A stretch of DNA of 9,793 nucleotides. Origin: Streptomyces sp. NRRL WC-3549 (GTDB taxonomy: Bacteria; Actinomycetota; Actinomycetes; Streptomycetales; Streptomycetaceae). Position 1 is the first letter of the stretch. The number at the start of each line of letters is the position of its first letter. The notes under the pieces were generated by a model. That model saw only the letters and a program-made list of their open reading frames with translations. It was not told the DNA's origin and did not search any database. This document shows, piece after piece, positions 1-6,118 of this stretch. Both the position numbers and the translations under genes were made by a program. The stretch covers positions 77,276 to 87,068 of the forward strand of contig NZ_KL585414.1 of NCBI RefSeq assembly GCF_000721935.1, read 5' to 3'.

Positions 1-323
1 CCCTACAACTGCTCCTTCCGCGGAGCCGCCGTCACCGCCAACCCCGACCTCGCCATCCGCGTGCGCACCCCCGAGAACATCATCGGCGAGCTGGACCAGC
101 TGCACGACGCGTACGGGGTGACCGCCTTCCGGTTCGTCGACGATCTGTTCCTCGGGGTTGGCCGGGTCATCGACGAACAGATGGACGCCTTCACCCGGGA
201 CCGGATCGGCGAGCGCTACGTGTGGGACGCCACCGGCCGCATCAACGTCCTGGACCGGCTCGGCGACCGCGATCTCGACCGGCTCGTGCGGAACGGGTTA
301 CGCGAAGTCGCCCTCGGCATCGG
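1..323 (+). pseudogene. B12-binding-type radical SAM protein, internal fragment
   Basis: The frame is open from the window edge and begins PYNCSFRGAAVTANPD, the surroundings of a radical SAM CxxxCxxC cluster motif (normally RGCPYNCSFCGAA in B12-binding-type family members). It continues with family-like segments: RTPENIIGELDQL, a GVTAFRFVDDLF strand, a YVWDATGRINVLDRL segment, then LREVALGIG, where members usually read GIESGS. Two lesions are visible. The third cysteine of the motif is Arg (codon CGC at 25-27, one base from TGC), which should abolish normal 4Fe-4S binding. The similarity also stops at about position 323, before the rest of the barrel; the frame then runs through unrelated sequence to a TAG at 430-432. 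The N-terminus lies outside the window. Known family members catalyse SAM-dependent radical reactions; this copy is almost certainly non-functional. Family assignment is by motif recall, without a search. Confidence 0.75.
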
Positions 324-324
324 C

Positions 325-416
325 TGCGCGGGCAGGTGGGTGCCGCTGCCGACCGTGCCGAGGGCCAGGCCCGGCAGGGTCATACTCCTGCCCGCCTGCC
401 GGACAGCCCGCTTCAC
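325..416 (-). pseudogene. Short HMG-CoA reductase-like fragment
   Basis: Read on the reverse strand, this stretch encodes SMTLPGLALGTVGSGTHLPA. It resembles the conserved catalytic-domain segment of HMG-CoA reductases (TMPSIEIGTVGGGT in eukaryotes; similar TLP..VGTVGGGT.LP forms in prokaryotes). That enzyme reduces HMG-CoA to mevalonate. Only about 25-30 residues are present. On one side it runs into the radical SAM fragment in antisense (about 324), on the other into the 5' part of an IS5-like transposase (about 427), so it is a scrap between two recombination junctions. The match is short and made from memory, so chance similarity is possible. Confidence 0.38.
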
Positions 417-426
417 GAAAGCGCGA

Positions 427-636
427 GGTTAGGCGACGCCACCGGGAGCCGATCCGACGACGGTGACCTGCGAGAAGGCCGGAGAGATGTTGCAGAGCGC
501 CGCTGGACAGATCGATACGTTGGGGTCTCCCCTGCTCGAACGAAGTTGAGAGCTTGGGGAAGGGTAGACAAGCACGCGAAAGCTCCTGGCGGAATGGTGA
601 TCTTGGTCGTGAACCCGTCTACCAGGAGCCTTCTTC
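427..636 (-). mobile_element. IS5-like element, 5' terminal fragment with start of transposase
   Basis: Reverse-strand bases 516-427 encode IDLSSGALQHLSGLL, AGHRRRIGSRWRRL: the N-terminus of the Streptomyces-type IS5/DDE_4 transposases, whose next segment would be the ...RQALLALAHL helix. The sequence leaves the family after RRLT (about 427). The start codon is not certain. There is an upstream GTG at 575 (VLVYPS), but about 40 bases lie between it and the recognisable frame. The outer end, read on + as CCCGTCTACCAGGAGCCTTC (611-630), closely matches the outer end of the IS5-like element at 4141-4160 (CCCATCTACCAGGGGCTTCA), so both are probably termini of the same IS group. The rest of the transposase and the other terminus are absent. 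Confidence 0.6.
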
Positions 637-857
637 ATGCCCGCCACCGGGGCTGCCACTCCAGCCCCCATCAGGTTGGACGAGGCTCACTGATCACGCT
701 CCCAGAGAGAAGATGCGCAACATCACCTTGGAGCTGCGCGGCTTCCTGAGGCGGATCCGCTGGGACAGCCCACGGTGACCGACGCTCGCCATCCACAAGT
801 GCAGCCCGTTCCCGTCAACGCCCTCGTGGCACATCCGGATGGAAGGGTTATATCTTC
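637..857. other. Intergenic stretch before the DUF1963 gene
   Basis: No recognisable gene. A 22-codon frame (713-778, +; MRNITLELRGFLRRIRW...) with a purine-rich AGAGAGA just upstream is open, but I recognise no family. Between 841 and 857 are a GGAAGG and an AT-rich TTATATCTT, unusual in this GC context. These could serve the downstream gene as ribosome binding site or -10 element. Confidence 0.3.
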
Positions 858-863
858 TTGGGC

Positions 864-1757
864 ATGGATCATCAGGGGGAGTTTCGTCGGGCAGCGCTTG
901 AATTGGGCGTTCCGGACGACGAGATCAGCAGGTTCAGCCGGCACCTTCGTTTGGCGATCGGATTGTCCGGAGGAAGTGGTGGCCCTCCGGTCGGCCACAT
1001 CGGTGGGTTGCCCCGGCTACCGGTGGGCATGAAGTGGCCGTCCGCCGGGGACATTCCGTTGCCGTTGCTCTTTTCCGTCGATTGTGGGGCGCTGCCAAGA
1101 GTCGACGGATTTGGCCTGCCGCCGGATGGGACGCTGCTCTTCTTCGTGAACCAGGAGATGGATCACGAGGTCAGTTCGGGGAGGTACGCCCGAGTCGTTT
1201 ATGTACCGGACGGCACTGAAACCGCTGTCGCAAAAGCCCCCGGCTCCGTGTGTGTGCGCAAGCAGTTCAGCGTCTGCGCCGAGCTCAGAGCCGAGCTGCC
1301 CCTTTGGCTCCAGGAGGGTGATGAGGACGAGGACTGGCACCCGTACTGGGAGGATCTCGAGTGGGACGACATGTCGTCCTTCCAGCGGCAGTTGGCCCGT
1401 TACATGGAGCGTGACCTCCCGCACCTGGACGAACTTCGAGCTCTGGCCGACGGCCTCTGGCCATCAGGCACCGGCGTCCTCATCGGCGGGTATGCCGATG
1501 ACGAGGTGATCAACAGCATCGCAGAGCAGGCCCTCGCGGGACGCGAGAAGGAAGGCGAGATCCCCGCCATCCCGATCGCAAAATGGTATTCCCGCCTGGA
1601 GGAGGAAAAACACCAACTGACGAATGAATGGATATCGCTCGCCAGAGAACTTCCGGAGTACGAGGCCTACTGTACGAGTTTCGTAATCCGCCACGACGAC
1701 TTGGTCGCCGCCCGGGTGGACAAGACGCTGGCCGTGACCCACTTCGAGGCCCCGTGA
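864..1757 (+). CDS. DUF1963 (YwqG-like) domain protein
   Basis: About 297 residues. The N-terminal third carries the DUF1963/YwqG hallmark GHIGGLPRLPVGMKWP, then IPLPLLFSVDCGALP and LPPDGTLLFFVNQE: a strand-rich 'G-G-P-xLP...W' fold. A very acidic linker follows (EGDEDEDWHPYWEDLEWDD), then a C-terminal region with GVLIGGYADDEVIN, where related proteins discuss an intact hydrophobic core. No signal peptide or membrane segment is seen, so it is probably cytosolic. The biochemical role of the family is not established; members are scattered and often lie in accessory regions. ATG at 864 is used here. An in-frame TTG at 858 has better spacing (about 11 nt) from GGAAGG at 841-846, so the protein may be two residues longer. 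The gene stands alone between two IS remnants of the same group and has no visible lesion. Confidence 0.82.
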   Translation: MDHQGEFRRAALELGVPDDEISRFSRHLRLAIGLSGGSGGPPVGHIGGLPRLPVGMKWPSAGDIPLPLLFSVDCGALPRVDGFGLPPDGTLLFFVNQEMDHEVSSGRYARVVYVPDGTETAVAKAPGSVCVRKQFSVCAELRAELPLWLQEGDEDEDWHPYWEDLEWDDMSSFQRQLARYMERDLPHLDELRALADGLWPSGTGVLIGGYADDEVINSIAEQALAGREKEGEIPAIPIAKWYSRLEEEKHQLTNEWISLARELPEYEAYCTSFVIRHDDLVAARVDKTLAVTHFEAP

Positions 1758-1815
1758 CCAGATGCGACGCCCCTCTACAACAGTGGGGCTGGCGAGCGCT
1801 GAGCCTTTTCCATCG

Positions 1816-2028
1816 TCAGCCTGGGCTGGTCAGGCGCAGGGTGAGAACAGCTTGAACAAGGGTCGAGATGTAGGTGGTCGAGCAGCGGAGCCTGCCGAGA
1901 AGCCGCTGGCACTTGAGGGCAGCGACGGCCTGTTCGACCAGGGCTCGGATCTTCACGTGGAACCGGTTGACGGCCTGCTGGCAGCGTCTCCCACCGGCCC
2001 GCGGTAGGCAACACGGACCGTGCCCCGC
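1816..2028 (-). pseudogene. IS5-like transposase, C-terminal part
   Basis: The reverse strand encodes RGTVRVAYRG, then (after frame changes) RWETLPAG and AVNRFHVKIRALVEQAVAAL, ending RLRCSTTYISTLVQAVLTL...* at 1816-1818. This is the typical C-terminal end of DDE_4/IS5 transposases; the Glu of LVEQAV is the presumed third acidic catalytic residue. At least two lesions are visible beyond the IS110 insertion. One extra G lies in the GGGCC around 1997-2001 (YRG/RWE boundary). A second frame change near 1982, probably a small deletion, precedes AVNRFH. Its missing N-terminal portion is at 3561-4071, beyond the IS110. The protein cannot be made intact. Confidence 0.8.
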
Positions 2029-2059
2029 GTTATGTTTTTCGCGGTCCTGCAATGGGGCC

Positions 2060-2285
2060 GCTGGCCTCCGGGTCCGGCATAACTATGTCCCCCTGGCGAA
2101 CGGATGACCGGGGGGGGTGGTGTCACCGGGTCCGGGAGGTGCCGTCGGAGACGCTGATGAGAGGTCCGGCCACCGTCCGGTCCGGCGCAATGCCGGACGG
2201 TTCGCGGGCGGCAGGTCTGCATAACGTGGATGCGCGCGTACGACACCGCTGCCGAGGCCGGCACGTTCAACTCGCCTGGAGGAGC
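2060..2285 (+). ncRNA. Candidate IS110 bridge RNA region (left end)
   Basis: In the IS110 group the left non-coding end encodes a bridge RNA with internal loops that pair with donor and target DNA (established for IS621). Three structures are visible here. TCCGGC (2181-2186) pairs with GCCGGA (2192-2197) around a GCAAT loop, and an alternative 8-bp pairing joins 2173-2180 to 2193-2200. CGGCAG (2209-2214) pairs with CTGCCG (2249-2254), enclosing a 34-nt loop. CATAAC, complementary to the first six bases of the element (GTTATG, 2029-2034), occurs at 2078-2083 and again inside the large loop at 2220-2225. CTATGTCC (2083-2090) is complementary to GGACATAG near the right end (3542-3549). RNA boundaries and orientation are inferred, not shown. 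Confidence 0.4.
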
Positions 2286-2288
2286 GCG

Positions 2289-3492
2289 ATGTCCGAAACC
2301 GAAGACGAGGGCGTGTTCCTGGGCCTGGACGTCGGCAAGAGCACCGATCACGGGCACGGACTGACTCCGGCCGGAAAGAAGGTCTTCGACAAGCAACTGC
2401 CCACCAGCGAACCGAAGCTACGGACCGTCTTCGACAAGCTGACCGTGAAGTTCGGCACCGTTTTGGTGATCGTGGACCAGCCCGCCTCCATCGGCGCTCT
2501 GCCCCTGGCCGTCGCCCGGGACGGGCTGCAAAGTCGCCTACCTGCCCGGCCTCGCGATGCGCCGGATCGCCGACCTCTACCCGGGCGAGGCGAAGACCGA
2601 CGCCAAGGACGCCGCCGTGATCGCGGACGCCGCCCGCACCCTGCGCGCGCTGGGACTGACCGACGAGATCACCGCCGAGCTGACCGTCCTGGTCGGCTTC
2701 GACCAGGACCTCGCCGCCGAGGCCACCCGAACCAGCAATCGGATACGCGGCCTGCTCACCCAGTTCCACCCCGGCCTGGAACGTGTCCTCGGCCCGCGTC
2801 TGGACCACCAGGCCGTCACTTGGCTGCTGGAACGCCACGGGTCCCCGGCCGCCTTGCGAAAGGCCGGCCGCCGCAGACTCGTCGAGCTCATCCGGCCCAA
2901 GGCGCCACGCATGGCCGCCCGGCTGATCGACGAGGTCTTCGACGCACTGGACGAGCAGACCGTGATCGTGCCCGGGACCGGCACTCTCGACACCGTCGTT
3001 CCCTCCCTGGCCCGCTCCCTCGGCACCGTCCACGAACAGCGACGGGCCCTGGAAGCCCAGATCAGCACCCTGCTGGAGGCACACCCTCTTTCCCAGGTCC
3101 TGACCTCGATGCCGGGAGTCGGCGTCAGGACCGCCGCCGTGCTCCTGACCACCATCGCCAACGGAACCAGCTTCCCCACCGCCACCCACCTCGCCTCCTA
3201 CGCGGGCCTGGCCCCGACAACGAAGTCCTCGGGAACCTCGATCCACGGCGAACACGCACCCCGAGGCGGAAACCGGCAGCTCAAACGGGCCATGTTCCTG
3301 TCCGCCTTCGCCTGCATGAACGCCGACCCCACCTCCCGCACCTACTACGACAAGCAACGAGCCCGCGGCAAAACCCACACCCAAGCCCTCCTCCGCCTCG
3401 CCCGCCAACGCATCAGCGTCCTGTTCGCCATGCTCCGCGACGGAACCTTCTACGAACCCCGCACACCGAACGACATCGAGCTCGCCGCATAA
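2289..3492 (+). pseudogene. IS110-family transposase, frameshifted
   Basis: GGAGGAG (2278-2284) lies 4 nt before ATG 2289. The N-terminal frame encodes EDEGVFLGLDVGKSTDHGHG, with the first acidic residue of the DEDD RuvC-like fold in GLDVGK, and VIVDQPASIGALPLAVARD. The reading frame then changes at about 2523-2530. The downstream frame carries KVAYLPGLAMRRIADLYPGE, KTDAKDAAVIADAARTL (the DxxD pair), and the C-terminal transposase_20 domain MPGVGVRTAAVLL...YAGLAPTTKSSGTS...NRQLKRAMFLSAF, ending at 3492. With the frame repaired the protein would be about 401 residues, the usual family length. The observed GACGGGCTGC compared with an expected GAC-GCG-GGC-TGC suggests a 2-base deletion. The downstream part alone (from 2557) lacks the first catalytic Asp, so transposition activity is unlikely unless the shift is a sequencing error. 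Confidence 0.85.
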
Positions 3493-3560
3493 CCCCAGCA
3501 ACCCTGAACCACCCCATACCTGACAGAGGCGCCTTGACGAAGGACATAGAGGCCCCCCGC

Positions 3561-4071
3561 TCCTGAGTACCCCTGTCGGCCCAGCAGGCTATGCCGGCCC
3601 CTGCGAAAGCGTCGATGACACCCTGCTCGGGGGCCGCACGGATGTCATGAACGGCTCCGGGCCGGGCGGGAGACGCCCACACCAGCCTGCCGAACGGAAC
3701 GGCGACGACCTGCACGTTCACCCCGTACTTCTTGCTTTTGCCCGAGCAGAACGGCCGGTCGGCGGCGATGCGGTCGATCGGCAGCAGCGGCCCGTCCAAC
3801 AGGACGAACACCTTCATCGACGCCCGGATCGCATCAGCGGGAGCCGGAGCGAGGGCGGCCGGGATGTCGACGACCTCGGTGATGTGGCGGTAGGCGGTGG
3901 TAGTGCCGATCCCGAACCCGGCCGCGAGCTGGGCGTACGAATGACCGTTGCGGAGATGAGCGAGAGCGAGCAGAGCCTGCCGCTCGGCGCTCAGGCACCG
4001 CCATCTGTGCCGAGACGACGACACTGTTCCCGCAGGCGGGCGGCGAGGAAGCACAGGGTAGAGCTGGACAC
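3561..4071 (-). pseudogene. IS5-like transposase, N-terminal and central part
   Basis: A probable GTG start at 4071 gives VSSSTLCFLAARLREQCRRLGT. After a one-base deletion near 4003-4008 the protein continues in another frame: RWRCLSAERQALLALAHL, the helix-turn-helix YAQLAAGFGIGTTTAYRHI, the first catalytic Asp in VFVLLDGPLLPIDR, IAADRPFCSGKSKKYGVNVQ, and the second Asp in PGAVHDIRAA, reaching CWADRGTQE where the IS110 interrupts it. The C-terminal Glu-bearing part lies at 1816-2028. Domain order and spacing match DDE_4/IS5 transposases, and all three acidic residues survive across the two pieces. The gene is inactivated by the IS110 insertion plus at least three small frameshifts. Confidence 0.85.
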
Positions 4072-4160
4072 GACCCGCTCGGACGGGTGGAGGCATGCGA
4101 GGCCTCTGCTGGGCACGGGGTGTCCTTCGTCGAGAACCCACCCATCTACCAGGGGCTTCA

Positions 4161-4413
4161 CTCGTCTGTCAGCCGAACTGGCCAACCCGGCCCGCAGGTG
4201 GAAAAGGCTCGCTGCCCCAAAGGCTGTCCAAGGCGTCCGCGCCGACGGCCACAAACCGGGCCGGTGGAGTTCCTGCCGTCGCGGACCGGGATGATGGGTC
4301 AAGCGTCGCTCTGGGCGGCCTCGACGCAGTCGCCGCCGGTGCTGCTGTAGGAGGGCGGGCGCCAGGCGGCCCCGCCGGTGACGACTTCTTCCATTCGGTG
4401 TGCGGCGGATTAA
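4161..4413. other. Gene-free spacer between two IS units
   Basis: No recognisable gene on either strand; the open frames here have no family-like motifs. GGTGGAAAAGGCTCGCTG (about 4196-4213) resembles the 3' terminal sequence of the IS5-like element at 1800-1815 (reverse complement GATGGAAAAGGCTCAGCG). It may be the residual end of another copy. Confidence 0.3.
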
Positions 4414-4431
4414 CTGATCGTTTCAGAATGA
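4414..4431 (+). repeat. Solo IS5-type terminal repeat
   Basis: CTGATCGTTTCAGAATGA, preceded by TAA, differs from the right terminus at 5888 (-) by one gap and one mismatch. No transposase sequence follows it. It is either the outer end of a unit that includes the GNAT gene or the leftover end of a lost IS copy. Confidence 0.65.
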
Positions 4432-4520
4432 AGCGCTTGGCCAGAACTGTCGGCTCCTGCGGCTCGCAGAGGCTGGCCGGTCTCATCCGACCCACCGCGA
4501 ACCGCTACGAGGATCAGCCC

Positions 4521-5048
4521 ATGTACAACAGCACCAGGATCCGCCTGATCGAGCCCACCGACGCCGCCCCGATCGCCGCACATCGGGTGCGGGACTTCGA
4601 GGCTTTCCGGTCGTGGGAACCGGCCCAGCCGGCCGACTTCTTCACCCCGGAGGGCCAGGCGGAACGAATCGACAAGCTCCTGGCCGGATACCAGGCCGGC
4701 ACAGTTTGGCCGGGCGCGGTAGTCGCCGACGGCCAGGTGATCGGGCAGATAACCGTCGGAGGCATACTGCCGCAGCCGCACCTGCGCCGCGGTTCCGTCG
4801 GATACTGGATCTCCAGCGTCGCCCAGAATCAAGGACACGCCGGCCAAGCCCTCGGGCTTGTACTCCAAGTGATGACGGACGAACTCGGTTTGCACCGTGC
4901 TGAGGCGTCCACAAACCTTGCGAATCTGCCGTCGCAACGGGTGCTGCGCCGCAACGGGTTCACCCCCTACGGCGTCGCGCACTCTTCGATCTTCCTCAAC
5001 GGGAGCTGGCAGGACGGGCTGCTGTGGGAGCGCATCCTGAGCGACTGA
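4521..5048 (+). CDS. GNAT-family N-acetyltransferase (RimJ/RimL-like)
   Basis: 175 residues; ATG 4521 is preceded by GAGGA (4509-4513) at 7 nt, so the longer upstream open frame is not needed. The N-terminal strand RIRLIEPTDAAPIAAHR and a helix with FTPEGQAERIDKLL are typical of the Acetyltransf_3 group. GQITVGGILPQPHLRRGSVGYWI is the core hairpin, and the acetyl-CoA pyrophosphate loop (motif A) is QNQGHAGQAL. The tail ANLPSQRVLRRNGF is the usual N..S..VL...GF signature. Members transfer acetyl from acetyl-CoA to protein N-termini or small molecules; the substrate here cannot be read from sequence. The TGA stop is also the flanking triplet of the IS at 5049, so the gene ends exactly at an IS boundary. 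No lesion is seen. A solo IS end lies 107 bp upstream. Confidence 0.88.
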   Translation: MYNSTRIRLIEPTDAAPIAAHRVRDFEAFRSWEPAQPADFFTPEGQAERIDKLLAGYQAGTVWPGAVVADGQVIGQITVGGILPQPHLRRGSVGYWISSVAQNQGHAGQALGLVLQVMTDELGLHRAEASTNLANLPSQRVLRRNGFTPYGVAHSSIFLNGSWQDGLLWERILSD

Positions 5049-5888
5049 CTGATCGTGTCACAACGACGTCCGCAGGCGGCGGAGGCATATGAGGCTGCAG
5101 GCCAGTTCGAGCAGGCCCAGATGGAGGTCAGCACGTCTTTCGTAGCGGATGCGGAGTCGTGTGAACTGATGAAGCCAGGCGAAGGATCGCTCGACTACCC
5201 AGCGGACCTTGCCCAGTCCGGAGCCGTGGGCGACACTGCATCGGACGATCACGGGTTTGATACCGCGTTGCCACACCAGGCGCCGGTACTTGTCGAAGTC
5301 ATAGCCCCGGTCGGCATACAGTCGCCGAGGCTTGCGCCGAGGGCGTCCCCGCTGGCCCGGATCGGGGCAACCGCGTTCAGCAGGGGCGGAAGCTGAGTGA
5401 TGTCGTGCCGGTTGCCGCCGGTGAGCGTGATGGCAAGCGGGGTTCCGTGCCGGTCGACGATCAGATGGTGCTTGGAGCCGGGGCGGGCCCGGTCGACCGG
5501 TGAGGATCAACGTGATCCCCCCTTTTAGGGCCCGGATGTGCGAGCCGTCCACGGCACAGTCGTCCAAGTCCAGCAGGTCGGCGCGGCGCAGTTCGCCCAG
5601 CAGGGTGGCGTGCAGGCGAGGCCAGACACCGGCCTCGGTCCAGTCCCGCAGCCGGCGCCGGGCCGTCACACCGGAGCAGCCCACGCTCCCTACGGGAACG
5701 TCACGCCAGGCGACGCGGGTCCGCAGCACATACATGGTGCCAGCAAGCGCCGTTCGGTCGGGTACACGCAACCGTCCCGGATTGCGACGGCGCTGCCCGG
5801 GAGAAGGGGGCAGCAGCCGAGCCACCCGTTCCCACAGGCCGTCACCGAACGCAAGGCCCACAGCTCAAATCGTTCTGAAAACGATCAG
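5049..5888 (-). mobile_element. IS5-family insertion sequence, 840 bp
   Basis: Inverted termini: CTGATCGTGTCACAACGA read on + from 5049 and CTGATCGTTTTCAGAACGA read on - from 5888 (two mismatches and one gap over about 19 bases). The single transposase gene fills the element on the reverse strand. The flanking triplets are TGA on the left and TAA on the right: both fit TNA, but they are not identical, so the target duplication for this unit alone is imperfect. Confidence 0.75.
5058..5861 (-). pseudogene. IS5-family transposase with out-of-frame centre
   Basis: The frame is open for 267 codons from GTG 5861. The N-terminal part is intact: LWERVARLLPPSPGQ, TMYVLRTRVAWRDVP, GCSGVTARRRLRDWTEAGVW, and the first catalytic Asp in LDLDDCAVDGSHIRALKGG. 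The C-terminal part is intact too: GRPRRKPRRLYADRGYDFDK, HGSGLGKVRWVVERSFAWLH (catalytic Glu) and ACSLICLRRLR. The middle (about 5360-5520) is in the wrong frame. Another frame there reads RARPGSKHHLIVDRHGTPLA and ITLTGGNRHDITQL, the segment carrying the second catalytic Asp. By comparison with the family, about three single-base deletions cancel out: one in the G6 run at 5517-5522, one just after it, and one near 5357. The product would be full length but lack the second Asp, so it is predicted inactive. Confidence 0.85.
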
Positions 5889-5891
5889 TAA

Positions 5892-6044
5892 GAGGCCCGC
5901 CGCCGCGTCACCGAAACCCTCCACGTCCGCGACTGGAGCCACGAGTCCTGGATGCCCCAGCGGTCCAAGCTCGCCCCCGCCGACTACTTCATCCTCGGCC
6001 ACCTCTTCTACCAGCCTTCGGCACTCGGTGGCCGCCTGCATTGA
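5892..6044 (+). pseudogene. Orphan C-terminal coding fragment, unknown family
   Basis: Directly after the TAA flanking the IS5 right end, 50 codons are open in one frame: EARRRVTETLHVRDWSHESW, MPQRSKLAPADYFILGHLFY, QPSALGGRLH, stop TGA at 6042-6044. Third positions are almost all G or C until the last few codons, which is good evidence of real coding history. There is no start codon or ribosome binding site, and the frame is closed upstream by the TAA at 5889. I read it as the C-terminal stump of a gene cut by the IS5 unit. I do not recognise the family. The missing part is not on the other side of the IS at 4411 or in the GNAT gene. Confidence 0.5.
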
Positions 6045-6118
6045 GAGCGCGCTGCACAGACCGCCTGTCCTCGGCGCTGTACGGCCCGGCCCCTGCGGCT
6101 GACACGGTGGGCGCGCTG

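Larger units (their letters stand above)
2029..3560 (+). mobile_element. IS110-family insertion sequence
   Basis: About 1532 bp carrying a single DEDD-type transposase gene, a long left non-coding end (about 260 bp) and a short right end (about 62 bp). The boundaries come from the interrupted IS5 gene: deleting one copy of CCCCGC plus the insert rejoins ...ADRGTQE and RGTVRVAYRG in frame. CCCCGC occurs at both edges (2023-2028 and 3555-3560), so the true ends can slide within this 6-bp repeat. IS110 elements lack classical terminal inverted repeats and integrate at a short shared core through a bridge RNA; the long left end places this one in the IS110 rather than IS1111 subgroup (inference). 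The right end reads TTGACGAAGGACATAGAGG, a form I recognise from Streptomyces IS110 relatives. Confidence 0.82.
1800..4160 (-). mobile_element. IS5-like element interrupted by an IS110 element
   Basis: A DDE_4-type IS on the reverse strand. Its 3' end is at about 1800 (TGAGCCTTTTCC read on +) and its 5' end at about 4160 (TGAAGCCCCTGGTAGATGGG read on -). The two termini are only loosely similar as inverted repeats, so the exact ends are approximate. Subtracting the inserted element (2029-3560, 1532 bp) leaves about 829 bp, a normal size for the group. The transposase is split into an N-terminal part (4071-3561) and a C-terminal part (2028-1816). No convincing target duplication was found at the outer flanks. 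Confidence 0.7.
4414..5888. mobile_element. Possible passenger-carrying IS5-type unit (GNAT + transposase)
   Basis: The IS terminus CTGATCGT... occurs three times: at 4414 on + (CTGATCGTTTCAGAATGA), at 5049 on + (CTGATCGTGTCACAACGA) and at 5888 on - (CTGATCGTTTTCAGAACGA). The outermost pair are in inverted orientation and both are flanked by TAA (4411-4413 and 5889-5891), as expected for the 3-bp TNA target duplications of some IS5 subgroups. The inner end at 5049 is preceded by TGA, the stop codon of the GNAT gene. The 1475-bp unit could therefore have moved as a whole with the acetyltransferase as passenger. The alternative is two IS copies collapsed to one with a solo end left behind. Confidence 0.42.

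Noticed and set aside
713..778. 22-codon ORF MRNITLELRGFLRRIRW...
   Set aside because: Too short, no recognised family and no partner gene; kept only as a note in the intergenic entry.
2110..2117. Run of eight G in the IS110 left end as a phase-variation tract
   Set aside because: It lies in non-coding DNA outside any promoter I can define; length variation there would have no obvious effect.
2083..3501. A 472-codon open frame on the reverse strand
   Set aside because: It is the antisense shadow of the IS110 transposase: Gly-rich low-complexity translation, no motifs, and the + strand carries clear family motifs throughout.
3534..3560. TTGACG near the IS110 right end as a -35 completed by TATGTT of the left end in a circle
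   Set aside because: A junction promoter is known for IS110 relatives, but the spacing here would be about 23 bases, too long to call.
2052..3566. A 504-codon + frame spanning the IS110
   Set aside because: Only its first part after 2289 is transposase. After about 2530 it is out of frame and becomes an Arg/Pro-rich shadow.
4095..4520. N-terminal extension of the GNAT gene to 4095
   Set aside because: It would cross the end of the IS5-like element and the solo terminus at 4414. ATG 4521 has a well-spaced GAGGA, and the GNAT fold starts there.
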